Origin: Sphingobacterium sp. lm-10
Lineage (GTDB): Bacteria > Bacteroidota > Bacteroidia > Sphingobacteriales > Sphingobacteriaceae
Assembly: GCF_023554555.1 (NCBI RefSeq)
Contig: NZ_JAMJWC010000001.1
Coordinates: 1,550,001 to 1,614,000 of the forward strand
Length of the DNA stretch: 64,000 bases
Reading direction: 5' to 3'
Part shown: one piece after another, positions 24,336-34,102 of the stretch
Layout of the letters: the number at the start of each line of letters is the position of its first letter
Numbering within the stretch: position 1 is the stretch's first letter
Made by a program: the position numbers and the translations under genes
Notes under the pieces: model-generated
Seen by the model: only the letters and a program-made list of their open reading frames with translations
What the model was told of the DNA's origin: nothing
The model's database searches: none

Positions 24336-27300
24336 CTATATCTTCTTCCGATTATCGTTGGAATCGGCATCAATCAACTTGTTATTCGGATCTACCCCAA
24401 CCTCAAGCGGCTTACTACTTACCACGATTTGCATTTTATTTTTGATCTCATTGACCTTAATGCGCTTCGTATAAATCGGGTTGTCGACTTGGTGTGCGCC
24501 AGCTTTACTTGGTTCTCCAAAGATGGCGACATCAATGTAATCGCCCAATGGAAGCGAGCGTACCTCTTCGCCATCCACGTCCGCTTTTAGGCCAGTACTT
24601 ACTATGTCCTCAAAACTTTTCTTCCCTTTGGCATCCGTGCGGTATTTCGATACTTGAAACTCAAGGTCGACCTGGTACTTGCCATTGGACAGCGCTTTGG
24701 AACTGACGTTCGTAATCTTATTATCGTAAAGCGTAATCGTTTCAAACATATCACGAATGGTATATCGAAGCGAATCAGGCACTCGCTCTCTCATAAGTTC
24801 AACAAACTCCAAGGAGGTGGTATATGGAGGATATTGAAAGGCAACCGCATCAATATAATCGCTCAACATCGCATTGAAGGGCTGCTCTCCCATCAAATCA
24901 CTAAGTGCATACATGGCTAAAGACCCTTTGTTGTAATGAATGTAACCTTGATTTTCATTATACATAAGCGGATTTTCTCCCAACTGTTCGTTGGAGCGAC
25001 CCTGCAGATAGCTATCAAGCGCTTCCTTAAGAAAGCGACGCATTTGATGCGTGCCATACGTATGTTCCAGTACTTTTAAGGAGCTATACTCTGCCAGGGA
25101 TTCGGACATCATGGTCACCCCCTTCACCCGGGCTCCAATCACCTGATGTGCCCACCACTGATGTGCAAATTCATGTGCGATCACGCTATATGGATAGTCT
25201 ATTCCGTTCGGATCGTCTTCGTCCACTTTAGCAATAAAGCCAATCGCTTCCGAGAACGGAACCGTATTGGCAAATGCTTGCGCAAAGGTGCCATGCGTCA
25301 TTGGAAACTCGATTACCCGCAATTGAGTAAATTGATACGGGCTATAGTTGGCTTCGTAATATTCCAGTGATTTTTTCATGGAAGCCATCATGCGATCCAG
25401 GTTATAGGTGTGATCACGGTGATAGTAGATTTCCAGATTTACATCATTCAAAGAATCGCGCATCACCTCAAAACGTGCAGAGATCACGGAATAGAAATTC
25501 AGCATTTTATTGTCCATCTGGTAATGGAAATAACGCCGTCCGTCTTCTCCAGTCCATTCTTTTTGCAGGTATCCGGGTGCTATAGCAATCTGATCGGATG
25601 AAGTGCTTACCGTAGCCTCAAAATCGATCCAATCCGCATCGTGCGAGATATAATTATTGCCCAGCGCTTCCGTATTTGTCGGATCAGGCATCCTATCTTT
25701 TGGAGGAAGTCCGTATTTCGCTCTCACTTTATTGTCGGTCAGCTCCATTCCAGGATCGTAGGCAAATGTTGGAAACATGCTACTGTTGATAAACGTTCCA
25801 TTGGCCAAGATTGGTGACTTATCCTTCAAAAATGTATTGGGCTTATTGGCAAAAGAAAAGGCCATCTCCATCGTGTCCAATGGCTGCAATGGTGTTGCCA
25901 ATACATAGATTTTTATGTTTGCTACGGTATCATCTATTACCGTAGCGTTCTCAATGGAAAATCGTTCCGACGTAATATTATCGTCGTGCGACATAAATAA
26001 GGTGTCGATCGGCCTATCGGTACGATTTACATACACCATACGTAATGAAGCTTGGTAATTGCGCTCTTCAGGAAAGATATCCATATTCAGTTTCACGTCA
26101 ATAAGACGTGGTGCAGGCATGTCACCATAATGATGGTATTTTTTCTCAATATCTACCAAGATTTTTTCACGATCCTGATCGGAATAATAGGGCTCCGCAA
26201 TATTATTTTGATAATAAATGGCATATCCCAGCCCGACAAAGGCAATCGCGGCGAATGCTGTAGGTAGTATCAAGCCGAGTTTTACACGTTGGCTGAGTGT
26301 ACTGAACCGACCTTTAAAACTTCCCATCAATCCTCGTCTCCAAAATAGCAGTGCAATGCCCGTGAGCACAACAGAAAACAAAAACCAATATAATCGATAG
26401 TAGAAGTAGGTACGCAAGCTGCCATAACTATTCATATCAGAATACTCATAGCTCGGGCCAGCATTAAACTTATAAATAGCTTGTTCTATCCCTATTCGGG
26501 ATAGAAAAGGTAAACCAATAAAGATCGCCAAGCAAACAATAAATCCGACGAAGTAATTTTTGAAGAAAGAATGTATAAATAGACCAAAGAGAACGAAAAC
26601 GAGGTACTTTGGCAGATCTAAAACAAACAATTCCATGAGGTAATGACCGATCTCAAAGTGGTAGAAACCATGGTAAATCTGATATCCAATTCCGGTAAGC
26701 ATACTGGTCAGCAGAATCAACACTGTCATCTGCAGCAAAGCCAAAATCTTGGAGAAGTACAACACCCAATTGGGTACTGCGGTCGAATCTACAAGCAAAT
26801 CCATCTTCGCCATGCGAGCCCGTTGGATCAGGATGCCGGAGAAAAGGAAGATCAGGATCACAATAAAAAAGCTATAAACTGATCCAATTGTAGATAACAG
26901 CTTCCAGGTTACTGGATACGTTTCTGTTCCCATCAAATTTCCGACAGATGCTGTTACGATAAGAACCATCAACACGGCAATTACCATAATAACGATAAAG
27001 GTCCAATTGCGCACAATGGCTTTCAAGTCGTAGAGTGAGATTCGAAAAGCCACACCTAAACGGCTCCAGAAATCATAAAACAATCTGACCTTTGGCAAAT
27101 CAATCTTCATCACGCTGCCGAAGTTTTCCTTAATCACACGGTTACCATCTTTACGTCTGGCAAATTGATGACCTAAATGTGAAAAGCTAAAAGAACGGTA
27201 AACCAATACGCCGATTACAGCAGCTACGCCCAGCCAAATCAGCCTGTTGTATAGCATAACACCCGTGAATGGTAAATAACGGGTATTCTGCTCCGCTACA

Positions 27301-27983
27301 CTCCAGTATTTGGTGTAATAACTTATTGGACTGAAGCCAAACGGGTCTAACAAAGCTACTAAGTATTGGTTTTCCATATTGCCTCCCAACATGCCCAACA
27401 CCGTTTGCAATACAAAGAGTAACAGCACGAAGATAAAGCCGATATAGACGTTTCTGGCATAGTTGACTACCGCAAAAACCAGCAAACCAAACAACACCAT
27501 ATTAGGCACAATGATTACCAAGAATGCTTGGAAATACGCCAATACATCATTGGGACCCAACAACTCTTGATTCACATTTGGCATATATTGTGCAACGATA
27601 AAACCGAGAACACAAGCTACCGGAATGACTAGCGTAATGCATAAGCTACTTAAGAATTTAGCAGAAAGATAAGCGGGTTTCGTCAACGGATAAGAGAAAA
27701 GCACATGGTGCATTTGATACTGATAATCTCGGTACACCGATGCGCCAATAATGGTAGGCAGCAGAAAATAAACTAACGTAGAGAATGCATTAAGAAAACC
27801 AGCTACATTTACCGGTGAATTGACATATGTTGGGCTAGATGTGGTGACTGTTACCGCATCAAAGGCGCCCAAAGACGACATCGATGTAAATACCGACACC
27901 ACAAAAAAGAGCACACAATACACGTAAAAAACGGGATTGCGAAGCCAACGCTTGATTTCGAAAGAAAAGATAGTACTAAACAT
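24336..27983 (-). CDS. ABC-2 type permease fused to an M1-family metallopeptidase-like domain
   Basis: The 1215-residue protein has an N-terminal membrane half with about twelve hydrophobic segments (residues about 15-600) in two ABC-2 permease blocks. A periplasmic-type half (about 630-1200) with an M1 fold follows. The zinc motif is HEFAH at 937-941, followed 20 residues later by Glu961 in SESLAEY. The usual GxMEN exopeptidase motif before it is absent: the corresponding region reads THGTFAQAFANTVPF. Membrane fusions of this kind occur in Bacteroidota and are annotated as permease/M1 aminopeptidase. The ATPase gene overlaps its start by 8 bp. The transported compound and the peptide substrate are unknown; a natural guess is peptide export or turnover at the membrane. 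Confidence 0.88.
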   Translation of the reverse strand: MFSTIFSFEIKRWLRNPVFYVYCVLFFVVSVFTSMSSLGAFDAVTVTTSSPTYVNSPVNVAGFLNAFSTLVYFLLPTIIGASVYRDYQYQMHHVLFSYPLTKPAYLSAKFLSSLCITLVIPVACVLGFIVAQYMPNVNQELLGPNDVLAYFQAFLVIIVPNMVLFGLLVFAVVNYARNVYIGFIFVLLLFVLQTVLGMLGGNMENQYLVALLDPFGFSPISYYTKYWSVAEQNTRYLPFTGVMLYNRLIWLGVAAVIGVLVYRSFSFSHLGHQFARRKDGNRVIKENFGSVMKIDLPKVRLFYDFWSRLGVAFRISLYDLKAIVRNWTFIVIMVIAVLMVLIVTASVGNLMGTETYPVTWKLLSTIGSVYSFFIVILIFLFSGILIQRARMAKMDLLVDSTAVPNWVLYFSKILALLQMTVLILLTSMLTGIGYQIYHGFYHFEIGHYLMELFVLDLPKYLVFVLFGLFIHSFFKNYFVGFIVCLAIFIGLPFLSRIGIEQAIYKFNAGPSYEYSDMNSYGSLRTYFYYRLYWFLFSVVLTGIALLFWRRGLMGSFKGRFSTLSQRVKLGLILPTAFAAIAFVGLGYAIYYQNNIAEPYYSDQDREKILVDIEKKYHHYGDMPAPRLIDVKLNMDIFPEERNYQASLRMVYVNRTDRPIDTLFMSHDDNITSERFSIENATVIDDTVANIKIYVLATPLQPLDTMEMAFSFANKPNTFLKDKSPILANGTFINSSMFPTFAYDPGMELTDNKVRAKYGLPPKDRMPDPTNTEALGNNYISHDADWIDFEATVSTSSDQIAIAPGYLQKEWTGEDGRRYFHYQMDNKMLNFYSVISARFEVMRDSLNDVNLEIYYHRDHTYNLDRMMASMKKSLEYYEANYSPYQFTQLRVIEFPMTHGTFAQAFANTVPFSEAIGFIAKVDEDDPNGIDYPYSVIAHEFAHQWWAHQVIGARVKGVTMMSESLAEYSSLKVLEHTYGTHQMRRFLKEALDSYLQGRSNEQLGENPLMYNENQGYIHYNKGSLAMYALSDLMGEQPFNAMLSDYIDAVAFQYPPYTTSLEFVELMRERVPDSLRYTIRDMFETITLYDNKITNVSSKALSNGKYQVDLEFQVSKYRTDAKGKKSFEDIVSTGLKADVDGEEVRSLPLGDYIDVAIFGEPSKAGAHQVDNPIYTKRIKVNEIKNKMQIVVSSKPLEVGVDPNNKLIDADSNDNRKKI

Positions 27984-28860
27984 GTTGGCTATCTCTTTTT
28001 AATGAAACAAAGTACACATCTTCCAAGATCGGCTCTGCGGAGGCGAACTGTTCGCCCGGACTTTGCTCATTGTATACTCTAATGTTGAGTGAGTTGTCTC
28101 TATTATAGCTGGACGAGATGACATTATATTGGCTGTTGACGGCGTCAAAAGCTTCCCGATCGATATTGTTTGTCCATATCTTACCGCGCAAATCATCTTC
28201 GCCAGCCTGTGAACTACCTCGGTATAGTACCTTTCCGCCATTTACGATAGCCAGTTCGTGGCACAATTCGCGCACATCATCGACGATATGTGTCGAAAAA
28301 ATAACCGTATGATTGGTACCGATCTCACGAAGTACATTTAAGAAACGCTGTCTTTCTGCTGGATCAAGTCCCGCTGTAGGCTCATCGACGATAATCAATT
28401 TAGGATCATTCAGCAGAAGTTGAGCAATTCCAAAACGCTGCTTCATACCGCCGGAATACCCACTAACACTCTTGGATTTTACTTGATATAGGTTCGTGAT
28501 CTCCAACACCTTCTGTACAATTTTCTTACGATCAACGCGACTACTGACTCCTTTTAAATGGGCAAAATAGTCTAATAAATCTTCTGCAGACATGTTGGGA
28601 TACACGCCAAACTCCTGCGGAAGATAACCTAAAACACGGCGCAATTGCATAGGATCTTTCAATACATCTATATCGCCGAAAGATACTGTACCCTTATCTG
28701 GTCGCTGTAGTGTAGCTATGGTACGCATCAATGTAGATTTTCCAGCTCCATTAGGACCTAATAGTCCAAACATACCGGGTTTAATGTGCAAGTCGATCCC
28801 ATCTAAGGCCTTCACGCCATTGTCATATGTTTTTGTCAGGTTATTAATCAATAGATCCAT
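27976..28860 (-). CDS. ABC transporter ATP-binding protein, partner of the fused permease
   Basis: The 294-residue protein has Walker A GPNGAGKST (about 35-43), Q-loop GYLPQEFGVYP, signature YSGGMKQR, Walker B LIIVDEPTAGLDP and the switch His in FSTHIVDDV. It is an ABC-2 type exporter ATPase of the DrrA/CcmA branch with a C-terminal tail of about 90 residues. The 3' end overlaps the permease-peptidase start by 8 bp, so the two are co-translated and almost certainly form one transporter. ATP hydrolysis would drive export of an unknown compound. Confidence 0.93.
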   Translation of the reverse strand: MDLLINNLTKTYDNGVKALDGIDLHIKPGMFGLLGPNGAGKSTLMRTIATLQRPDKGTVSFGDIDVLKDPMQLRRVLGYLPQEFGVYPNMSAEDLLDYFAHLKGVSSRVDRKKIVQKVLEITNLYQVKSKSVSGYSGGMKQRFGIAQLLLNDPKLIIVDEPTAGLDPAERQRFLNVLREIGTNHTVIFSTHIVDDVRELCHELAIVNGGKVLYRGSSQAGEDDLRGKIWTNNIDREAFDAVNSQYNVISSSYNRDNSLNIRVYNEQSPGEQFASAEPILEDVYFVSLKRDSQHV

Positions 28861-28910
28861 TCCGTTGGTTTTTTAGTATTAGTAGCTATATATAAACATT
28901 TGTTACAAAA

Positions 28911-28941
28911 AAAAGGAAGAACCTGTGGGGTTCTTCCTTTT
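28911..28941 (-). terminator. Terminator after the M48 protease gene
   Basis: A perfect 13-bp stem (28911-28923 with 28929-28941) has a 5-nt loop, and a U-run follows on the minus strand (A-run at 28907-28914). It ends the plsY/nadC-side transcript 23 bp after the M48 stop, separating it from the ABC operon. Confidence 0.9.
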
Positions 28942-28963
28942 ACCGTATAATAGTGTATGCTAT

Positions 28964-29767
28964 TTATTTTCTATAGTGTTTCATCGCCTCCGGAACCAAT
29001 GATTCCAACTGGCTAATACGTCTTGCATCACTTGGGTGCGTACTCAAAAATTCTGGCTGAGACTGACCAGATTTAGCGTTTGCCATCCTGCTCCAAAATT
29101 GAACAGCTTCATTCGGATCGTATCCCGCCAAAGCCATGATAATGATTCCAGCACGGTCTGCAGCTAACTCATCCTGTCTGGAAAAGCGCAACATACCTAG
29201 ATTTCCACCAATACCATATACTTGATTAAAGATGCCGACACTTCTATTTCTACTCAATTGTGCCGCACCACCTACGACTGCGCCACCTAACTGCAAAGCC
29301 ATTTGGTTAGATATCTGTGCAACAGAGTGTTCTTCAATCGCGTGTGCAATTTCATGTCCCATCACCGTGGCCAAACCAGCTTCTGTAGCTGTTATTGGAA
29401 GAATACCAGTATAGACAGCCACTTTACCACCAGGCATACACCATGCATTTACATCTGGGCTTTCTACTAAATTAAACTCCCAATTGAAATTGAAATTATC
29501 TGCGATTCCTCTTTCCGTTAAAAACTGTTGTGTCGCTGTCGCTATACGATTACCCACGTTTTTTACCATGGTGGCTTGTGCTGTACCGGTAACTACTTTC
29601 GAGCTGTTACTCCCCAAGAACTCTTTGTATGCAACAGATGCCTGTTGATTAATGGTCTCCGAATCAACTAGTCTTAAATATCTGCGCCCCGTAATAGCAG
29701 ACGTCGCACAACCAACCAACACGGCAGAAATCAAGGCCAGTGGTATATATTTTGTTATTTTTTTCAT
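28964..29767 (-). CDS. M48-family metalloprotease, lipoprotein (LoiP/BepA-like)
   Basis: The 267-residue protein has a lipoprotein signal with Cys20 (lipobox VLVGC) and a zinc-protease motif HEIAH at 138-142. A Glu-Leu-Ala-Ala-Asp-Arg-Ala segment (DELAADRAG) supplies the third zinc ligand. The order is as in periplasmic M48 proteins such as LoiP and the catalytic part of BepA, which control outer-membrane proteins; no TPR repeats follow. It ends a minus-strand run with plsY and nadC, 69 bp after plsY, and is closed by a terminator. Substrate unknown; envelope quality control is the family role. Confidence 0.92.
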   Translation of the reverse strand: MKKITKYIPLALISAVLVGCATSAITGRRYLRLVDSETINQQASVAYKEFLGSNSSKVVTGTAQATMVKNVGNRIATATQQFLTERGIADNFNFNWEFNLVESPDVNAWCMPGGKVAVYTGILPITATEAGLATVMGHEIAHAIEEHSVAQISNQMALQLGGAVVGGAAQLSRNRSVGIFNQVYGIGGNLGMLRFSRQDELAADRAGIIIMALAGYDPNEAVQFWSRMANAKSGQSQPEFLSTHPSDARRISQLESLVPEAMKHYRK

Positions 29768-29836
29768 ATTATATAGAACTGTGTTTAGTGATCAACGTAT
29801 TTTACTTATTAGTAAAACACAAATGCTATGCCTAAT

Positions 29837-30484
29837 TCAACCAGATCTGCGTCGGAAGAGATATATTTTTGATTCATGCCCCTTTAATAACCGTTCAATG
29901 TTCTTTTGGTGTGTGACCAAAATTAGAGCACATATAGCGATACCATATAGCAATATAGACGGAACGCTGGTTTTAAAAATAAAGGCAATACTAATCGGAA
30001 AGGTAAAACCAGCTAAAATAGAACTCAGTGATACGTAATGGGTTATGAGTAAAACAGCAATAAAAACAGTCACACAGATCAGCGCTGCATACAAATGAAT
30101 AGCCAGTACCATACCAAAGAGTGTGGCTACACCTTTACCACCGCGAAAACCGGCAAAAATGGGGAATAGATGACCTATCACTGCGATAACTCCTAAAGCC
30201 AATTGAAAGTTAACAAATGTGGTGGCATTGGCATTTCCGATTACAGAAGAATCTAAGAGGTAAGGAAGATTAGTAGCTGTCCATCCTTTGAGGATGTCTA
30301 CAAACATCACCACGGAACCTGCTTTAGCACCCAATACTCGAAAGGTGTTAGTAGCTCCGGCGTTACCACTCCCATACTCACGTACGTCCACCCCATAAAA
30401 TGCCTTTCCGAACCAAACCGCCGTGGGTATTGAACCAAAAAGATAAGCCAATATGACGATGCCCGACAGATAAACAGAAATCAT
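29837..30484 (-). CDS. plsY: Glycerol-3-phosphate acyltransferase PlsY
   Basis: PlsY uses acyl-phosphate to acylate glycerol-3-phosphate at sn-1 in the inner membrane, the first step of phospholipid synthesis in most bacteria. The 215-residue protein shows the three cytosolic motifs: GSIPTAVWFGK near the start, REYGSGNAGATNTFR (about 36-50) and FAGFRGGKGVATLFG (about 110-124). Between them are five or more hydrophobic helices. It starts 13 bp after nadC stops, so both are co-transcribed. The C-terminus is basic and hydrophilic. Confidence 0.96.
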   Translation of the reverse strand: MISVYLSGIVILAYLFGSIPTAVWFGKAFYGVDVREYGSGNAGATNTFRVLGAKAGSVVMFVDILKGWTATNLPYLLDSSVIGNANATTFVNFQLALGVIAVIGHLFPIFAGFRGGKGVATLFGMVLAIHLYAALICVTVFIAVLLITHYVSLSSILAGFTFPISIAFIFKTSVPSILLYGIAICALILVTHQKNIERLLKGHESKIYLFRRRSG

Positions 30485-30497
30485 ACTCCTAAATTTA

Positions 30498-31358
30498 CTA
30501 AATTAATTTGGCTTTTAGACTCAAATCCAAACTCTTGACAGAATGCGTCAATGCGCCAACCGAAATAAAATCCACGCCGGCAAGTGCATACGCTCTGATC
30601 GTATCTAATGTAATCCCGCCGGAAGACTCTGTAATTAAACGACCATTGATCAATTTAACGGCTTCCTGCGTTTCTTCTGGGCTAAAGTTATCTAGCATTA
30701 CGCGATCGACTTTGTCCTCCGCGCGCAGCACTTCGTTTAGCTCCTCTATGTTTCTCACCTCAATTTCTATAGGAATAGTCAATCCTTTCTCACTACGGTA
30801 TTGAAACGCACGATCCAAGGCTGCTACGATGCCGCCAGCATAGTCCACGTGGTTGTCCTTTATGAGAATCATATCATATAGTCCAAAGCGGTGGTTGGTT
30901 CCTCCTCCGATTCGTACTGCTTCTTTCTCCAGAAAGCGGATCCCTGGCGTGGTCTTGCGCGTGTCTAACACTTGCGTAGTAGTTCCTTCTAACAGATCAA
31001 TGTATTCCTGCGTACGACTCGCAATACCCGACATACGCTGAATCACATTTAAGAGTAATCTTTCTATTTTAAGAATGGAATGAATCTTCCCGCGCATGTA
31101 AAGAACGATATCTCCTACAGATACCTGGTCACCGTCGGAAAGCAATTTTTCGACCTCTATGGTACTGTCTATGTATTGAATGATTTCGATACCGACCTCT
31201 ACTCCGGCTAATACTCCAGACTCCTTTACCAATAATTTAGCTTCGCCAGATTGATCTGTGGCAACAGTGGATAGTGTCGTATGATCGCCTTCACCTACAT
31301 CCTCTAACATCGCCAACGCTACAAACTGATGTAGCCGTTCCCGAAAATTCCTATCCAT
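30498..31358 (-). CDS. nadC: Nicotinate-nucleotide pyrophosphorylase (quinolinate phosphoribosyltransferase)
   Basis: NadC converts quinolinate and PRPP to nicotinic acid mononucleotide in de novo NAD synthesis. The 286-residue protein has LEDVGEGDHTT near 16-26, the block NVIQRMSGIASRT, DTRKTTPGIRFLEKEAVRIGGGTNHRFGLYD and late VMLDNFSPEE and SSGGITLDTIRAYA, all family signatures with conserved Arg, Lys and His. ATG 31358 is preferred to an 18-codon extension (31412) that lacks homology. Upstream at 72 bp is a DUF4783 gene, the usual neighbour in Bacteroidota, and plsY follows at 13 bp. Confidence 0.96.
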   Translation of the reverse strand: MDRNFRERLHQFVALAMLEDVGEGDHTTLSTVATDQSGEAKLLVKESGVLAGVEVGIEIIQYIDSTIEVEKLLSDGDQVSVGDIVLYMRGKIHSILKIERLLLNVIQRMSGIASRTQEYIDLLEGTTTQVLDTRKTTPGIRFLEKEAVRIGGGTNHRFGLYDMILIKDNHVDYAGGIVAALDRAFQYRSEKGLTIPIEIEVRNIEELNEVLRAEDKVDRVMLDNFSPEETQEAVKLINGRLITESSGGITLDTIRAYALAGVDFISVGALTHSVKSLDLSLKAKLI

Positions 31359-31430
31359 ATGACCTTGATAATTTAAGCGAAGATGGAAAAAATTTGGCTT
31401 AATCGAAAGCAATGCAGTAAAATTGTTGCC

Positions 31431-31811
31431 TTACTCGATACGTATTTCTCCGATGAGTATTTTATCGCCTTCCGTGGCGAAGCGCACAAACACTCTAAAT
31501 GTTTGGGACGAGGTAATGAATTCGTAAGTTCTATAATTCTGCTTTCCGCTTTTAGTCGTCACAGGCACCTGTTTTACTTCGGTAGCACGAAAGGTTCGCA
31601 AAAACTCTTTGAGTACCATTTCCGATTGAAATTTGGAATAGTAACCTGTATCGTTTTTTAACGTCACGGATACGTGATCGGCAAAGTATGCGGCTATTCT
31701 TTTTGCATTACCCTCCTTCAGGCCCAGGTAGATTTCCTGTTCCATATCGCCAAGCACGTCGGTCATCATGAGCAACGCAAAAGGTATAAGGAGTAAAGAT
31801 TTTAGTACCAT
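31431..31811 (-). CDS. DUF4783 family exported protein
   Basis: The 126-residue protein has an N-terminal signal peptide (about residues 1-21, MVLKSLLLIPFALLMMTD) and a compact alpha/beta domain of NTF2-like pattern (EIYLGLKEGNAKRIAAYFAD, VSVTLKN, FVRFATEGDKILIGEIRIE). The family is restricted largely to Bacteroidota and typically sits beside nadC, as here. Its function is not known to me. The NTF2-like fold often binds a small ligand or forms a dimer, so no reaction should be assumed. It starts the minus-strand run DUF4783-nadC-plsY-M48 and faces gpmI across 156 bp. Confidence 0.85.
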   Translation of the reverse strand: MVLKSLLLIPFALLMMTDVLGDMEQEIYLGLKEGNAKRIAAYFADHVSVTLKNDTGYYSKFQSEMVLKEFLRTFRATEVKQVPVTTKSGKQNYRTYEFITSSQTFRVFVRFATEGDKILIGEIRIE

Positions 31812-31928
31812 TATTAGTCCTCCAATCCCCTAAGAAAAGTTGTTATCATTACGGCAGATAGATAATTTATGTTTAAACGCATATCAATTTTAGTGCCAAG
31901 CATATTAAGGCTTACAATTTACAGCTGA

Positions 31929-31962
31929 TTGGCTCATTTTACTTTGATAAAAAGTATATTTG
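31929..31962 (+). promoter_or_regulatory. Promoter of gpmI, TTG-N23-TATATTTG, probably giving a near-leaderless mRNA
   Basis: TTG at 31929-31931 and TATATTTG at 31955-31962 match the Bacteroidota -33/-7 elements with 23-bp spacing. The gpmI ATG is at 31968, only 5 nt after the -7 box, so transcription would start at or next to the A of the start codon. Confidence 0.6.
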
Positions 31963-31967
31963 TACTA

Positions 31968-33500
31968 ATGAGCTTGAACACTAAAAAGGTAGCCCTTTTA
32001 ATCTTAGATGGATTAGGCTACGGTAAAAATGATGAATCTAACGCGGTCCTGGCTTCCAAAACGCCTTTCCTAGACCAATTATTTGCAACATATCCTCACT
32101 CCAAATTAGAAGCTTCTGGTGAAGCGGTAGGTTTACCTCACGGACAGATGGGAAACTCTGAAGTGGGCCATATGAACCTAGGTGCAGGTCGTGTGGTATA
32201 CCAGGAATTGGGAAGAATAAACAAAGCTGTTCGCGATGGCGAATTCAATAGTGATCCCGTCATACAAAAGGCATTTGAAATAGCAAAATCAAATCATAAG
32301 AACGTACATTTTATCGGACTGCTTTCCGACGGTGGTGTGCATGCGCATATTGAACATTTAAAAGGATTATGTGACGCGGCACAGCATGCCGGTTTAACAA
32401 ATGATCATGTTTTTATTCACGCCTTTACTGATGGTCGTGATACAGACCCAAATGGCGGCGTAGGCTACTTACAGGATTTACAGCAGCATTTAACGCATTC
32501 GGTAGGCACATTGGCCTCTGCCATTGGACGCTATTTTGCCATGGATAGAGACAATCGCTGGGAACGTGTAAAGAAAACCTACGACCTACTCGTACATGGA
32601 ACTGGTACATTAACAAATAACCTGATCGATTCGATCAAGACATCCTATGCGGAAGGTGTAACCGATGAGTTTATAGAACCTTTGGTTGTTGCTGGTGCGG
32701 ATGGCAAGCCCCTGACCACCATTCAGCCTGGCGATATTGTGATCTGTTTCAACTTCCGTACCGACCGTGGCCGTGAAATTACCATTGCATTAACACAGGA
32801 AGAATTTGTGGAGTACGATATGCGACCACTACCCCTACACTATGTGACGCTTACTTCTTACGATGATACTTTTAAAGGGGTGGAAGTGGTGTTTAGAAAG
32901 GACAACCTAACCAATACGCTCGGACAGATATTAGCGACAGAAGGTAAAACGCAAGTTCGTATCGCCGAGACAGAGAAATATCCACATGTTACTTTTTTCT
33001 TTTCTGGAGGCCAAGAAGATGCTTTTGCTAATGAAAGTCGTTTACTTGTTCCTTCTCCGAAAGTAGCAACATACGACTTGCAGCCAGAGATGAGTGCACA
33101 CGGAATTGTCGATGCTATTACAAAGGATATGGACGAAAATCAACCGGATTTCATCTGTTTGAACTTTGCTAACCCGGATATGGTAGGCCATACAGGTGTA
33201 TTTGATGCCGTGGTAAAAGCCGTAGAAACCGTTGATCACTGCACGCAGCAGGTCGTGGAGAAAGGATTGACGCATGGGTACTCTTTCATCATCCTAGCAG
33301 ACCACGGAAATTCTGAATTTATGCTTAACGCGGATGGATCTGTTAATACGGCACACACAACAAACCTGGTTCCATGTATATTGATTGATGAGGATTACAA
33401 ATCGGTTAAAGATGGCAAACTAGGTGATGTGGCTCCAACAGTATTGCGCTTATTAGATTTACCTATTCCTGAGGAAATGACCGGCAATGTATTGGTATAA
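31968..33500 (+). CDS. gpmI: 2,3-bisphosphoglycerate-independent phosphoglycerate mutase
   Basis: GpmI interconverts 3- and 2-phosphoglycerate in glycolysis using two Mn ions and a phosphoserine. The 510-residue length is typical. Asp14 (LLILDGLG) and the nucleophile Ser64 in MGNSEVGHMNLG are visible, as are GLLSDGGVHAH, HAFTDGRDTDP, NFRTDRGREIT and the C-terminal metal motif LADHGNSE. The ATG at 31968 is chosen because a TTG in frame at 31929 lies inside the promoter. It is the first gene of a two-gene unit with a lipoprotein. Confidence 0.97.
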   Translation: MSLNTKKVALLILDGLGYGKNDESNAVLASKTPFLDQLFATYPHSKLEASGEAVGLPHGQMGNSEVGHMNLGAGRVVYQELGRINKAVRDGEFNSDPVIQKAFEIAKSNHKNVHFIGLLSDGGVHAHIEHLKGLCDAAQHAGLTNDHVFIHAFTDGRDTDPNGGVGYLQDLQQHLTHSVGTLASAIGRYFAMDRDNRWERVKKTYDLLVHGTGTLTNNLIDSIKTSYAEGVTDEFIEPLVVAGADGKPLTTIQPGDIVICFNFRTDRGREITIALTQEEFVEYDMRPLPLHYVTLTSYDDTFKGVEVVFRKDNLTNTLGQILATEGKTQVRIAETEKYPHVTFFFSGGQEDAFANESRLLVPSPKVATYDLQPEMSAHGIVDAITKDMDENQPDFICLNFANPDMVGHTGVFDAVVKAVETVDHCTQQVVEKGLTHGYSFIILADHGNSEFMLNADGSVNTAHTTNLVPCILIDEDYKSVKDGKLGDVAPTVLRLLDLPIPEEMTGNVLV

Positions 33501-33525
33501 TAGTAAATCTTTGACTAAAAAATCT

Positions 33526-34074
33526 ATGCTTTCCACAGGCCTTGCTCTGGTATGCAGTATATTGCTAATTAGCAGCTGCAGCAAATCGGACAATGGCAAT
33601 ACGCCGACTCATAATAAGTCTGGTTATTATGCCGTTCACTCTTTCTTTCAGAAAGAAGTAGATAGCTTGCAGCAGAACAATCCAACCGTACGTAAGACTG
33701 TAGGTAAAGGTAGTGAGGAGGAAACCAAAACCATACATATCAAAAATTGGAAGGCAGAGTTAGGTGCTTTCCTTTCCATTGACCTGTCAAAACCTGCTTA
33801 CGAAGGCATGTATAAAGTGGATAGCACAGCGCAAAAAATCACGTATACAGCATTATCAGAAGATGTAGATGTGCAATCTATGTCTGTATCCTTCGATCAA
33901 CTAGGACAAGTAGAATCTATTGTTATGGTAAGAAATGAGAACAACTTCTTATATCAAAATAAGGAACAATTATCTTATCTGCGCGGCAGAGAGTATACGA
34001 TGTCTAAAGAACAACACATCTTGCTTCTAGGCACTAATCGATACCATATCGTCGGTAGTTTTATCGCGAAGTAA
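33526..34074 (+). CDS. Lipoprotein of unknown function downstream of gpmI
   Basis: The 182-residue protein has a lipoprotein signal with Cys18 (lipobox LISSC) followed by a Ser/Asp/Asn-rich linker, then a globular part of mainly beta character (KITYTALSEDVDVQSMSVSFDQLG, YHIVGSFIAK). An ATG at 33487 that overlaps the gpmI stop would add 13 basic residues before the same signal and is possible. No family is recognised and there is no catalytic motif. It is likely co-transcribed with gpmI and ends at a strong bidirectional terminator. Confidence 0.75.
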   Translation: MLSTGLALVCSILLISSCSKSDNGNTPTHNKSGYYAVHSFFQKEVDSLQQNNPTVRKTVGKGSEEETKTIHIKNWKAELGAFLSIDLSKPAYEGMYKVDSTAQKITYTALSEDVDVQSMSVSFDQLGQVESIVMVRNENNFLYQNKEQLSYLRGREYTMSKEQHILLLGTNRYHIVGSFIAK

Positions 34075-34102
34075 GCATACCTACAAGAATAGATAAAAAC
34101 CC

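Noticed and set aside
31359..31412. 18-residue N-terminal extension of nadC
   Set aside because: No match to the NadC family; ATG 31358 fits the usual start.
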